DNA of 15,438 bases, from contig DEJF01000049.1 in NCBI GenBank assembly GCA_002353225.1, positions 1 to 15,438 of the forward strand. The letters are read 5' to 3'. Below the pieces are notes generated by a model, which did not search any database, had not been told where the DNA came from, and was given only the letters and a program-made list of their open reading frames with translations. The number at the start of each line of letters is the position of its first letter. Position 1 is the stretch's first letter. Positions 1 through 7,025 of this stretch are shown piece by piece. Source of the DNA: Prevotella sp. UBA2755 (lineage in GTDB: Bacteria > Bacteroidota > Bacteroidia > Bacteroidales > Bacteroidaceae). The position numbers and the translations under genes were made by a program.

Positions 1-38
1 AGGCTTTCAAGGACAATGAAGTGCTGGTGATTAAATAA
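1..38 (+). CDS. 3' end of an unidentified upstream gene (partial)
   Basis: The third reading frame is open from the window edge and ends in AFKDNEVLVIK followed by TAA at 36-38. The other two + frames stop earlier (TGA at 16-18 and 28-30). Only eleven codons are visible, so no domain can be named. Periplasmic adaptor (HlyD/MacA-type) genes often precede FtsX-type permeases in Bacteroidetes, and a hydrophobic, lysine-ended C-terminus would suit one, but that is inference from context only. Confidence 0.5.
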   Translation, partial: AFKDNEVLVIK

Positions 39-45
39 TAATGTG

Positions 46-54
46 TAACTTTGC
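46..54 (+). promoter_or_regulatory. Bacteroidetes -7 promoter box before permease 1
   Basis: TAACTTTGC is an exact match to the Bacteroidetes -7 consensus TAnnTTTG. It lies 15 bp before the ATG at 70. No clear TTTG or TTG lies at the expected 19-21 bp upstream; only CTGG at 24-27 is near. Strength is therefore uncertain, and read-through from the upstream gene is also possible. The predicted leader is only about ten bases, without a Shine-Dalgarno sequence. Confidence 0.55.
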
Positions 55-69
55 ATTAGAAAAAGAAAT

Positions 70-2439
70 ATGATTATGAAGAGTTATCTGAGATTCCTTT
101 CACGCAACAAGGTATATACCTTTATTAATATAGTGGGTCTGGTGGTGTCGCTGATGTTCATCATCCTGATGGGCGACTACACGTGGCGACAGTTTAGCAT
201 CGACTCGTGGCATAAGAATGCCGACCGCATCTACCTTGTGAGCGAAGAGAGTTTCTTCTTCCTGTGGCCACAGGCGGCTGAGGGCATCCGGCAACTGTGT
301 CCTGATGTGGAGCAGACTTGCTGTGTGTTGAGCCAAAGCGGACGCATAAAGTATGGGGACAGGGAGGTGAAGGACAGCGAGAAGGGTATCATCATGCTGG
401 CCGACTCGTCGTTCTTCCAAATGTTCGACTTCTCGCTGGTGAAGGGTAATCGACAGACAGCCCTCGATGCCCCCGACAAGTGCGTCGTCACGGAAAGTTT
501 GGCCCGCAGACTCTTTGGCGACAAGAATCCTGTCGGCGAGAGCGTGCAGATAGTGGGTGACCGCCATGTGCGCATCAACAATGAAAACCCTTACGACTCG
601 ACACTGGTGTACACCGTCAGCGGAGTGATGAAGGACATGGACCGCACGGTGCTGCCCAACGAGACACAAATCATAGTCAGCATGCAGCGCTATCCGCAGG
701 TGATGGGCTACCAACTGAGCGACAAATCGTTTGTCAGTGGCGGCACCGGTGCTGTCAAGGCTTTCTTTCTGATGAAACCCGGCACGGACATCGCCGCGAC
801 AAAGAAGATAGCCTCCAAGTACATCGACGAGCATCACCACGGCGTTTGGAGCCACAGCACACCCGCCATGACACCACTCACCGACATCCTGTTTGCCCCG
901 CAGAACAACGGCAGTGGCTTGCAGAAGGGTAACAAGACGCTCCTGCGCATCCTGTTGGCCGCCGTGCTGGCCCTGCTGTTCTTCGCCGTGAGCAACTATA
1001 TCAACCTGACTGTTGCTAACACGGGTTTCCGCGCCAAGGAAATGGCCACGCGGCGGCTCTTCGGAAGCAGTCAGACGAGGATTTCGCTGAAACTGATGGC
1101 CGAATCGACACTGATGGTGGCGGCTTGTTTCGCCATCGGTCTGACTTTAGCCTTCTATTATCAGGACGATGCCGCCGAACTGTTCAAGGGCAAGATAGCA
1201 CTGAAGAACGACATCAGCGTCGGCACGGTGAGCGTGTGCGCAGGCTTCATCCTGCTTGTGGGCATCGCCTCAGGCCTCCTGCCCTCATGGCACATCTCCC
1301 GCTATCAGCCTATCGACATCGTGAAAGGCTCGTTCCGCTTCCGCTCGAAGATGCTGCTGGGCCGCCTGTTCATCATCGTGCAGAATGTGGTTACCGTCAC
1401 CATGCTCACCTCGGCACTTGTCATCTGGCTCCAACTCAACCACCTCATCCATGCACCACTCGGTTTCAATACGGAGCACCTCTTCTACGTGGGCAGCCCG
1501 ACAGACAAGAACCAGACGGTGAGGAGCCTGTTGGAGCAGCTGCCCTTCGTCGAGCGCATCGGTTGCTATAAGGGTAGTACTTTTACGGGCTACAATTTCA
1601 GTGGAAAAGGCGTCAAGAACAGCCAGGGGAAATACGAGATGCTGATGATCACCGAGTTAGACAAGGAGGCTTTCGACCTCCTGGGACTGAAAACCATCCG
1701 CGACAATGGAGTCACCACAGACGGCTACTATCTGAACTCAAAAGCCTTGCGCCTGCTGGACATTACTGCCGAGGCAAGGTATTTCCTTTGGGGCGACGAT
1801 GAGAAAGCCCTCATAGCTGGCGTCATGCAGGACTTCCGCATCATCAATGTGCTGGAGGATGTGCAGCCAATGGCTATCCAAAAGGTAGAAACGATGGACA
1901 ATCCCGATTTCATAGTGAAAACCAACGGCGACAAGAAGGCGAAGGAAGCGTTCAAAGACATACTCCGCGAACAAGGCGTTCAAGAAGATGCCTTGCAGTA
2001 TGATGTCCTTAGCATGGAAGATAGCATTGCCGACACCTTCGAGGACCAGCAGAACACGCTCCGTATCGTGTCGCTCTTCACGCTCATTGCCGTCGTTATC
2101 TCCGTGATGGGCTACTTGGGCCTGTCGCTCTTCTTCATCCGCCAGCGCAAAAAGGACATAGCCATCCGCAAGGTGATGGGCTCTACGTCTGCCGAGGTGT
2201 TGGTGCTGATGCTGCGCACGTTCTCCATTCCCTTGCTGATATCGTTTGTCATTTCCGTACCTATCTCATATTACATCATGAGCGACTGGCTCAGTAATTT
2301 CAGTTATCGCATCGCGCTCAGCCCTTGGATATTCGCTGCTGCCGGGTTTACCTGCTTCATCATATCCCTGCTCACCGTTATTATCCAGAGTTGGCGCGCT
2401 GCTTCTGAGAATCCGATTAACAACATCAAGACGGAGTAA
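70..2439 (+). CDS. FtsX/MacB-type ABC transporter permease 1
   Basis: Inner-membrane permease, 789 residues, with the duplicated layout typical of Bacteroidetes MacB-like permeases. There is a first helix (about residues 15-36), a periplasmic MacB_PCD-like domain (about 40-285), three helices (about 291-313, 342-362, 383-407), a fifth helix opening the second half (about 427-455), a second periplasmic domain, and a final three-helix FtsX block (about 665-690, 720-745, 757-780). The cytoplasmic motifs EMATRRLFGS and DIAIRKVMGS follow helices 2 and 6, and the C-terminus NPINNIKTE matches the conserved NPxxxLKxE ending. Such permeases couple ATP hydrolysis in the cytoplasm to conformational work on periplasmic partners; the substrate cannot be read from sequence. 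The partner ATPase is probably the one at 6279. An internal ATG at 76 is an equally plausible start. No sign of decay. Confidence 0.93.
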   Translation: MIMKSYLRFLSRNKVYTFINIVGLVVSLMFIILMGDYTWRQFSIDSWHKNADRIYLVSEESFFFLWPQAAEGIRQLCPDVEQTCCVLSQSGRIKYGDREVKDSEKGIIMLADSSFFQMFDFSLVKGNRQTALDAPDKCVVTESLARRLFGDKNPVGESVQIVGDRHVRINNENPYDSTLVYTVSGVMKDMDRTVLPNETQIIVSMQRYPQVMGYQLSDKSFVSGGTGAVKAFFLMKPGTDIAATKKIASKYIDEHHHGVWSHSTPAMTPLTDILFAPQNNGSGLQKGNKTLLRILLAAVLALLFFAVSNYINLTVANTGFRAKEMATRRLFGSSQTRISLKLMAESTLMVAACFAIGLTLAFYYQDDAAELFKGKIALKNDISVGTVSVCAGFILLVGIASGLLPSWHISRYQPIDIVKGSFRFRSKMLLGRLFIIVQNVVTVTMLTSALVIWLQLNHLIHAPLGFNTEHLFYVGSPTDKNQTVRSLLEQLPFVERIGCYKGSTFTGYNFSGKGVKNSQGKYEMLMITELDKEAFDLLGLKTIRDNGVTTDGYYLNSKALRLLDITAEARYFLWGDDEKALIAGVMQDFRIINVLEDVQPMAIQKVETMDNPDFIVKTNGDKKAKEAFKDILREQGVQEDALQYDVLSMEDSIADTFEDQQNTLRIVSLFTLIAVVISVMGYLGLSLFFIRQRKKDIAIRKVMGSTSAEVLVLMLRTFSIPLLISFVISVPISYYIMSDWLSNFSYRIALSPWIFAAAGFTCFIISLLTVIIQSWRAASENPINNIKTE

Positions 2440-2463
2440 CCTTAACGGCCAAGTTGCTACTTA

Positions 2464-2503
2464 TCGGGCGAAATCTGCCACTTTTTTGTTAGATTTCGCC
2501 CGA
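2464..2503. terminator. 13-bp perfect inverted repeat after permease 1
   Basis: The arms TCGGGCGAAATCT (2464-2476) and AGATTTCGCCCGA (2491-2503) are perfect reverse complements around a 14-nt loop. They lie 25 bp after the stop of permease 1, so a transcription-ending role is likely. The T6 run sits in the loop (2482-2487) rather than after the right arm, which is followed only by ATTATTT. This is therefore not a textbook intrinsic terminator; a repetitive extragenic element or a boundary of the following insert are alternatives. Confidence 0.45.
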
Positions 2504-2507
2504 ATTA

Positions 2508-2540
2508 TTTGCTAATGTCAGGAGAATAATATATCTTTGC
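2508..2540 (+). promoter_or_regulatory. Bacteroidetes promoter for the AAA ATPase gene
   Basis: A -33 element TTTG (2508-2511) and a -7 element TATCTTTGC (2532-2540) are separated by exactly 20 bp. Both match the Bacteroidetes consensus. Transcription would start near 2546, giving a leader of about 55 nt that contains the two palindromes at 2552-2576. Confidence 0.75.
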
Positions 2541-2551
2541 ATCGTGGAAGT

Positions 2552-2576
2552 TCCGTCACGGAAAATCCGTCACGGA
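2552..2576 (+). repeat. Two copies of an 11-bp palindrome in the ATPase leader
   Basis: TCCGTCACGGA occurs at 2552-2562 and again at 2566-2576, 14 bp apart. Each copy is a perfect dyad with 5-bp arms (TCCGT/ACGGA) and one central base. The pair lies directly downstream of the predicted transcription start of the ATPase gene. It could be a double operator for a dimeric regulator, or two small RNA hairpins, or one longer hairpin formed between copies. Confidence 0.6.
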
Positions 2577-2600
2577 ATTGACGCTGTAGAATGATTGGTT

Positions 2601-3740
2601 ATGGCAAAGAAGAACAACAAGCAACAGAACCCATTTGTGCTGGCAGAATATGTTGGACCAGAGTATTTCTGCGATAGGATAGAGGAGACAGAAGAATTGA
2701 TAGCGAACCTTCAGAACGGGCGTAATACAACACTAATATCGCCACGCAGAATCGGAAAAACCGGTCTCATCAGGAATGCTTTTTACCAGATTCGGAAATC
2801 AGAAAAGGATGCTATCTGCATCTATATAGACATCTATTCCACTAAGAACCAGCATGACTTTGTGCAGGTGCTGGGAACAGCCATAGCCCAGTATGTGCTC
2901 TCTTTCGAACAGCAGGCTCTAAAACGGCTGTTGCAGTTCTTCGGCTCATGGCGTCCTGTGTTCAGTGCCGACCCTGTCACGGGTATGCCGACAGTCTCGG
3001 TTAGTATTGAAGCGGTTCAGACAGAAATGACACTGAAGATGATCTTTGACTACCTGAAGCAAAGCCGTCACAATATATTTATCGCCATTGACGAGTTCCA
3101 GCAGATAACCTATTATCCAGAGACTGGTACGGAGACCTTGCTGCGCTCATACATGCAATTTGCTCCTAATGTCCATTTTGTCTTTTCTGGCAGTAAACAG
3201 CATCTGATGGCACAGATATTTAACTCTCCTGACCGTCCTTTTTATCAAAGTACGACAGGCATGGGCCTGTACCCGCTGCACGAGGAAATCTATTACGACT
3301 TTGCCCGCCGTTTCTTTGAAGCCAGGAGGGGAAGTCTTTCCAAAGAGATATTTCATGTTATATACACGCGATTCGGTGGTATCACTGCCAATATTCAGCA
3401 GATACTGAACCGACTATACGAACAGGGAAAGACTGTCAGCGAAGAGCGACAGGTAACGGAAGCCATACAGCATATCATCAATAGGAGTAGTATGCAATAT
3501 GAGGGACTTGTGCTTTTCTTGACAGAAAACCAATTGTCGCTGTTAAAGGCCATTGCCAAAGCAGGCTGCGTGAAGAGTCCGCAGAGCAACGAGTTTATAA
3601 GAAACTACGAATTGCCAAGTGCCAGTAGCGTGAAAACTGCTCTGACGGTGCTCATAGATAAGGATCTGGTATATCATGATGCTCAAGGCTATACAGTTTA
3701 TGACAAATTCTTTGATATTTGGCTGAAACAATTGATATAA
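2601..3740 (+). CDS. AAA-type ATPase with C-terminal winged helix (COG1672-like)
   Basis: Predicted cytoplasmic P-loop ATPase of 379 residues. Visible motifs are an N-terminal NPF..EYVG segment, Walker A SPRRIGKT (about 47-54), Walker B FIAIDE (about 160-165), a sensor-1-like strand FVFSGS (about 193-198) and a C-terminal winged-helix region (about 308-378) beginning LTENQLSLLKAI. This layout matches the archaeal/bacterial ATPase family (COG1672/ATPase_2) that occurs in many copies in Bacteroidetes genomes; its cellular role is unknown. The ATG at 2601 is preferred over an in-frame TTG at 2595. The gene has its own promoter and downstream hairpin, and by eye its codons are more A/T-rich than those of the flanking permease genes. 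It is therefore probably an independent insertion rather than a part of the exporter. A later C-terminal nuclease domain, found in some relatives, is absent. Confidence 0.88.
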   Translation: MAKKNNKQQNPFVLAEYVGPEYFCDRIEETEELIANLQNGRNTTLISPRRIGKTGLIRNAFYQIRKSEKDAICIYIDIYSTKNQHDFVQVLGTAIAQYVLSFEQQALKRLLQFFGSWRPVFSADPVTGMPTVSVSIEAVQTEMTLKMIFDYLKQSRHNIFIAIDEFQQITYYPETGTETLLRSYMQFAPNVHFVFSGSKQHLMAQIFNSPDRPFYQSTTGMGLYPLHEEIYYDFARRFFEARRGSLSKEIFHVIYTRFGGITANIQQILNRLYEQGKTVSEERQVTEAIQHIINRSSMQYEGLVLFLTENQLSLLKAIAKAGCVKSPQSNEFIRNYELPSASSVKTALTVLIDKDLVYHDAQGYTVYDKFFDIWLKQLI

Positions 3741-3785
3741 TCCTGCGTTATTGGTATAACATTGTCTAATAATCATACGCCGAGG

Positions 3786-3802
3786 TGTCTAATTTTTAGA
3801 CA
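3786..3802. promoter_or_regulatory. 17-bp palindrome upstream of permease 2
   Basis: TGTCTAA (3786-3792) and TTAGACA (3796-3802) are perfect inverted arms with a TTT centre. A further half-site TGTCTAAT occurs 23 bp upstream (3763-3770) on the same strand. The palindrome lies about 50 bp before the permease 2 promoter box, a plausible distance for an activator site. It could instead be a weak hairpin in the ATPase mRNA tail. Confidence 0.45.
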
Positions 3803-3806
3803 AACA

Positions 3807-3846
3807 GCATCCGCTGGGGCCACAAGCCTTGGCGGATTCGCTTTTT
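3807..3846 (+). terminator. Intrinsic terminator-like hairpin after the AAA ATPase
   Basis: ATCCGC (3809-3814) pairs with GCGGAT (3832-3837). The stem continues inward through three G-T wobbles and GGC/GCC to a 5-nt loop (3821-3825), about 12 pairs in all. A T-run follows at 3842-3846 after a 4-nt gap. It lies 66 bp after the ATPase stop. Its right arm overlaps the -33 element of the next promoter. Confidence 0.6.
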
Positions 3847-3860
3847 AGGCGTAACTTTGC
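3829..3860 (+). promoter_or_regulatory. Bacteroidetes promoter for permease 2
   Basis: TTG (3829-3831) and TAACTTTGC (3852-3860) are 20 bp apart, matching the Bacteroidetes -33/-7 pattern with the shorter TTG form. The -7 box and following bases resemble those before permease 1 (both have GTAACTTTGC and then AGAAAAAG 3-4 bases on). The box contains a TTG that could be mistaken for a start codon of the next gene. Confidence 0.7.
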
Positions 3861-3880
3861 CAACAGAAAAAGTAAAGAGT

Positions 3881-6250
3881 ATGATAAATGCAATCAAGAC
3901 ATTGAACAAGCGAGGGCAGCACAACTGGACGAAGATAGTCTGTCTTGCCGTAGGACTGGCTGCTGGCGTGGTACTGATGGGCAAGGTTGGTTTCGAGCAG
4001 TCGTGGGATAACTTCTTCCCGACGAGTGAACGCATCTATGTGGTCTATGAGGACGTAATCCGTAATGGCGAGTACCTGCACTACTCGCAGACGCCTGGGG
4101 CCGTGGCTCCTGGGCTGAAACGCTATTGTCCGCAGGTGGAGGCAGCCACACGCTATACCCCTTTTGCATGGGACATGCCCATCGTGACGGACGACGACAA
4201 ACGGGTGCGCACTAATTTTGCGTTTGTGGACAGTTGCTTCTTCGACGTGTTTCCCTTCCGAGTGCTGGCAGGTCATGCGAAGAAGACCCTCAGCCAAGTG
4301 GACTATTGCATGATTCCCCTATCGCTGGCCGAGAAACTGGCGGGGAAGGACAATCCTCTTGGGCTTGTCGGCAAGAAGGTCTTCTATAACAAGCGGGGCG
4401 GCTGGGCATTGACCATAGGAGGTATCTATGAGGATGTGCCCCTGAACTCGCGGCTGCATGGTATAGAGGTGATGGTGTCGATGCCTACCATTACAGGACA
4501 TATACATGACGGCCGCGACAACTGGGTGGGCAACGACCGCTATCGTTCCTATGTCCGTCTGGCAGAAGGCATAGGCCCCGACGACCTGAAGCCTCAGATA
4601 GAAAAGATGCAGCGCGAAAACCTGCCTGAGGATATGCTGAAGAAGGTAGGTGTGGACCTCGGCTTCTCTGTCCGCCCGCTGCGCGACTATCATAAGGATG
4701 ACGAGGGCACGCGGCGCATGATGTGGATTCTGTCGTTGCTTGCCACCGTGCTCATTGGCTGTGCCGTACTTAACTACCTGCTGCTCGTCATTGGCGGCAT
4801 CAGCCGCAGGGCGCGCGAGATGGCTGTCCACATGTGCTATGGTGCGGAGGCTCGCCATATATATAATAAGGTGTTGGTTGAGTGTACCATCCACCTGCTG
4901 TTGTCGCTGGCTCTGGCAGTTCTGTTGCTGCTTGTGGCCAAGGACACGATAGAGGAACTGGTGGGTGCTCCCCTGGCCGTGCTGCTGACGACGGGCAGCA
5001 ACGTGTGGATGATTGTCGCTACGTGCATCATCGTACTGCTGGTTACGGGCTTGGTGCCTGGCTACATCTATACCCATGTGCCTGTGGCGGCTGCGTTCAG
5101 ACACTACAGACAGAGTCACCGCCTATGGAAACTGCTGTTGCTCGGCCTGCAGTTCGCCTCGGCTACGTTCCTCATCGTACTGCTGATGGTGGTTGGTCGG
5201 CAGTACCGCATGATGGTCAACGACAATCCCGGCTACGACTACTCCACGCTTGGGGCTGTGCTGACAGACGGCGTGAGCAGCGACCAATGCCAGTTGGCGA
5301 TGGAGGAGTTGCGCAAATTGTCGGGCGTGAAAGGCGTCACGATGGCGTATGCCAACCTGACGGAGCACCAGAGTGGCGATAATGTCTACCTGCCAGGCAG
5401 CGAGAGAGAGAATATGAACATTGCAGACCTTTACTATGTAGGCGACGGCTACTTCGACGTGATGGGAATCCCCATTGTCTCTGGCCGCACGTTCACGGAG
5501 CAGACGGACACGCTGCGCGAGGTGATGGTGAGTCGGCAGTTTGAAGAGCGCATGAAGCAGATAGCCGGTTGGGACCGCGCCGTGGACAAGCAGATTATCT
5601 GCACTTCATTCGAAGGTCCTTACACCATCGTCGGCGTGTATGAGGACACCCGCATTGGCAGTATAACCGATCCTGATACCCGCCCTAGCCTCTGCTACTA
5701 TAGCCAAGACCCCGATAGGATGCACTATCTGTATATCCGATTCCAGTCGATGACCAGTCTGGGGGCAGCCAACGAGGTGGTGAAGCGGCTGATGACCGAC
5801 AATCCGGACATTGCCGTCACGCCCTATAGTCAGATGGTAACAGAACTCTATACTGATGCCCGTCACTTCCGCACAACGGTGATGATAGGCGGACTGGTAG
5901 CCCTCATCATCGCTCTTATCGGGCTCATTGGCTACTTGTCAGGTGAGATAGTCCGCCGACAGAAGGAGATAGCCATCCGAAAGGTGAATGGTGCCAGAAT
6001 ATCCGATGTGCTCAAACTGTTCCAGACTGACATTCTGCGAGTTGCCTTGCCGGCAGTGGTGATTGGCGCCGTAGGAGCGTGGTATGTAGCCCGTCTGTGG
6101 CTGGAGCAGTTCAGCGAGAAGACATCGCTTTCGCCATTCGTCTTCATTAGCGGTGCTATCTTGGTGATTGTCGTCATCCTGAGTGTTGTATGTATAGGCT
6201 GCTATCGCGTTGCTACTGGTAATCCCGTGAATTATCTGAAAAACGAATAA
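3881..6250 (+). CDS. FtsX/MacB-type ABC transporter permease 2
   Basis: Second inner-membrane permease, also 789 residues from the ATG at 3881. The same frame is open back to a TTG at 3857, but that TTG lies inside the -7 promoter box, so it cannot be the normal start. Layout: helix 1 (about 17-36), periplasmic MacB_PCD-like domain, helices near 280-303, 336-355 and 373-397, helix 5 near 415-438, second periplasmic domain, and a closing three-helix block near 666-688, 721-740 and 752-775. The motif EMAVHMCYGA follows helix 2, EIAIRKVNGA follows helix 6, and the C-terminus reads NPVNYLKNE. The first-half motif is more diverged than that of permease 1. It is almost certainly co-transcribed with the ABC ATPase 28 bp downstream. 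Substrate unknown; lipoprotein handling or efflux of peptides or lipids are family precedents only. Confidence 0.93.
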   Translation: MINAIKTLNKRGQHNWTKIVCLAVGLAAGVVLMGKVGFEQSWDNFFPTSERIYVVYEDVIRNGEYLHYSQTPGAVAPGLKRYCPQVEAATRYTPFAWDMPIVTDDDKRVRTNFAFVDSCFFDVFPFRVLAGHAKKTLSQVDYCMIPLSLAEKLAGKDNPLGLVGKKVFYNKRGGWALTIGGIYEDVPLNSRLHGIEVMVSMPTITGHIHDGRDNWVGNDRYRSYVRLAEGIGPDDLKPQIEKMQRENLPEDMLKKVGVDLGFSVRPLRDYHKDDEGTRRMMWILSLLATVLIGCAVLNYLLLVIGGISRRAREMAVHMCYGAEARHIYNKVLVECTIHLLLSLALAVLLLLVAKDTIEELVGAPLAVLLTTGSNVWMIVATCIIVLLVTGLVPGYIYTHVPVAAAFRHYRQSHRLWKLLLLGLQFASATFLIVLLMVVGRQYRMMVNDNPGYDYSTLGAVLTDGVSSDQCQLAMEELRKLSGVKGVTMAYANLTEHQSGDNVYLPGSERENMNIADLYYVGDGYFDVMGIPIVSGRTFTEQTDTLREVMVSRQFEERMKQIAGWDRAVDKQIICTSFEGPYTIVGVYEDTRIGSITDPDTRPSLCYYSQDPDRMHYLYIRFQSMTSLGAANEVVKRLMTDNPDIAVTPYSQMVTELYTDARHFRTTVMIGGLVALIIALIGLIGYLSGEIVRRQKEIAIRKVNGARISDVLKLFQTDILRVALPAVVIGAVGAWYVARLWLEQFSEKTSLSPFVFISGAILVIVVILSVVCIGCYRVATGNPVNYLKNE

Positions 6251-6278
6251 CGAATAAAGAATAAAGAAATATAGAACT
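6244..6278 (+). repeat. Degenerate heptamer repeat bridging permease 2 and ABC ATPase
   Basis: From 6244 the sequence reads as consecutive 7-mers: CGAATAA, CGAATAA, AGAATAA, AGAAATA, TAGAACT. The first unit contains the permease stop codon and the last ends immediately before the ATG of the ATPase gene. The A-rich stretch probably also serves as the translation-initiation region, since no Shine-Dalgarno sequence is present. Confidence 0.6.
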
Positions 6279-6953
6279 ATGATTAAATTAGAAAACATTC
6301 AGAAAGTGTTCCGCACAGAAGAGGTGGAGACCGTTGCGTTGGGCGGTGTATCGCTCGAAGTGAAAAAAGGGGAGTTCGTTGCCATTATGGGACCGTCGGG
6401 CTGTGGCAAGTCCACCTTATTAAATATATTAGGACTGCTCGACAATCCCACCAGCGGCTCTTACTTGTTGGACGGTGAGGACGTAGGCTCGCTCAAGGAG
6501 AGCCAGCGCACAAAGGTGCGAAAGGGACAGATTGGTTTTGTGTTCCAGAGTTTCAACCTCATCGACGAACTGAACGTAGAGGAGAATGTTGAGTTGCCAC
6601 TGACATACCTCGGTGTTCCTAAGAAGGAGCGCAAGGCGAGGGTTGAAGAAGTGTTGCGCCGCATGGCCATCTCACATCGTGCACATCATTTCCCTCAGCA
6701 ACTCTCGGGCGGTCAGCAGCAGCGCGTTGCCATAGCCCGAGCCGTAGTGATGAACCCCAAACTGATCCTTGCCGATGAGCCGACAGGTAACCTTGACTCA
6801 AAGAACGGTCTGGAGGTGATGCAACTACTCACCCAACTGAACCAGGAGGGTACTACCGTGCTCATGGTAACTCACTCCGAACGTGATGCCGGTTATGCGC
6901 AGCGCATTATCAATCTGCTCGACGGTCAGGTCGTTCCAACCGTGAGACTATAG
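6279..6953 (+). CDS. ABC transporter ATP-binding protein, LolD/MacB family
   Basis: Cytoplasmic ATPase subunit of 224 residues, the usual length for stand-alone LolD/MacB-type ATPases. All motifs are intact: Walker A GPSGCGKST (38-46), Q-loop Q90, signature LSGGQQQR (142-149), Walker B LILADEP (162-168) with catalytic E167, D-loop around 170-173 and switch H199. The LNVEENVELPL segment after the Q-loop is typical of the FtsX-permease-partner branch. It lies 28 bp after permease 2 and is the only ABC ATPase in the window, so it probably energises permease 2 and perhaps permease 1 as well. A strong bidirectional terminator follows, marking the operon end. Specific naming (LolD versus MacB-like) is not possible from sequence alone. 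Confidence 0.96.
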   Translation: MIKLENIQKVFRTEEVETVALGGVSLEVKKGEFVAIMGPSGCGKSTLLNILGLLDNPTSGSYLLDGEDVGSLKESQRTKVRKGQIGFVFQSFNLIDELNVEENVELPLTYLGVPKKERKARVEEVLRRMAISHRAHHFPQQLSGGQQQRVAIARAVVMNPKLILADEPTGNLDSKNGLEVMQLLTQLNQEGTTVLMVTHSERDAGYAQRIINLLDGQVVPTVRL

Positions 6954-6957
6954 AAAG

Positions 6958-7011
6958 AAAAATCCCCTCAATGCACATCAACATCATCACGCACTGAGGG
7001 GGATTTTATTT
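6958..7011. terminator. Bidirectional intrinsic terminator between convergent units
   Basis: The left arm runs 6959-6974 (A-run, TCCCCTCA, then TGC) and the right arm 6991-7007 (GCA, then TGAGGGG, then ATTTT). The stem is about 15 pairs with one A-C mismatch and one bulged G, closing a 16-nt loop. The T-run follows on the + strand and the A-run on the left gives a T-run on the - strand. It therefore serves both the ABC ATPase gene (stop at 6953) and ilvC (stop at 7026 on the - strand). Confidence 0.9.
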
Positions 7012-7025
7012 AAGAAATTATACGA

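Noticed and set aside
2595..2600. TTG start two codons upstream of the AAA ATPase
   Set aside because: An ATG in the same frame at 2601 begins the typical MAKKNNKQQNPF N-terminus.
3815..3845. Possible sigma-54 (-24/-12) promoter before permease 2
   Set aside because: GG and GC doublets exist, but none with the required 10-bp spacing. The Bacteroidetes -33/-7 promoter in the same place is a much better match.
3857..3880. TTG start eight codons upstream of permease 2
   Set aside because: This TTG is part of the -7 promoter box TAACTTTGC, so it would not be in the transcript. The ATG at 3881 follows an A-rich leader and gives the family's usual N-terminus.
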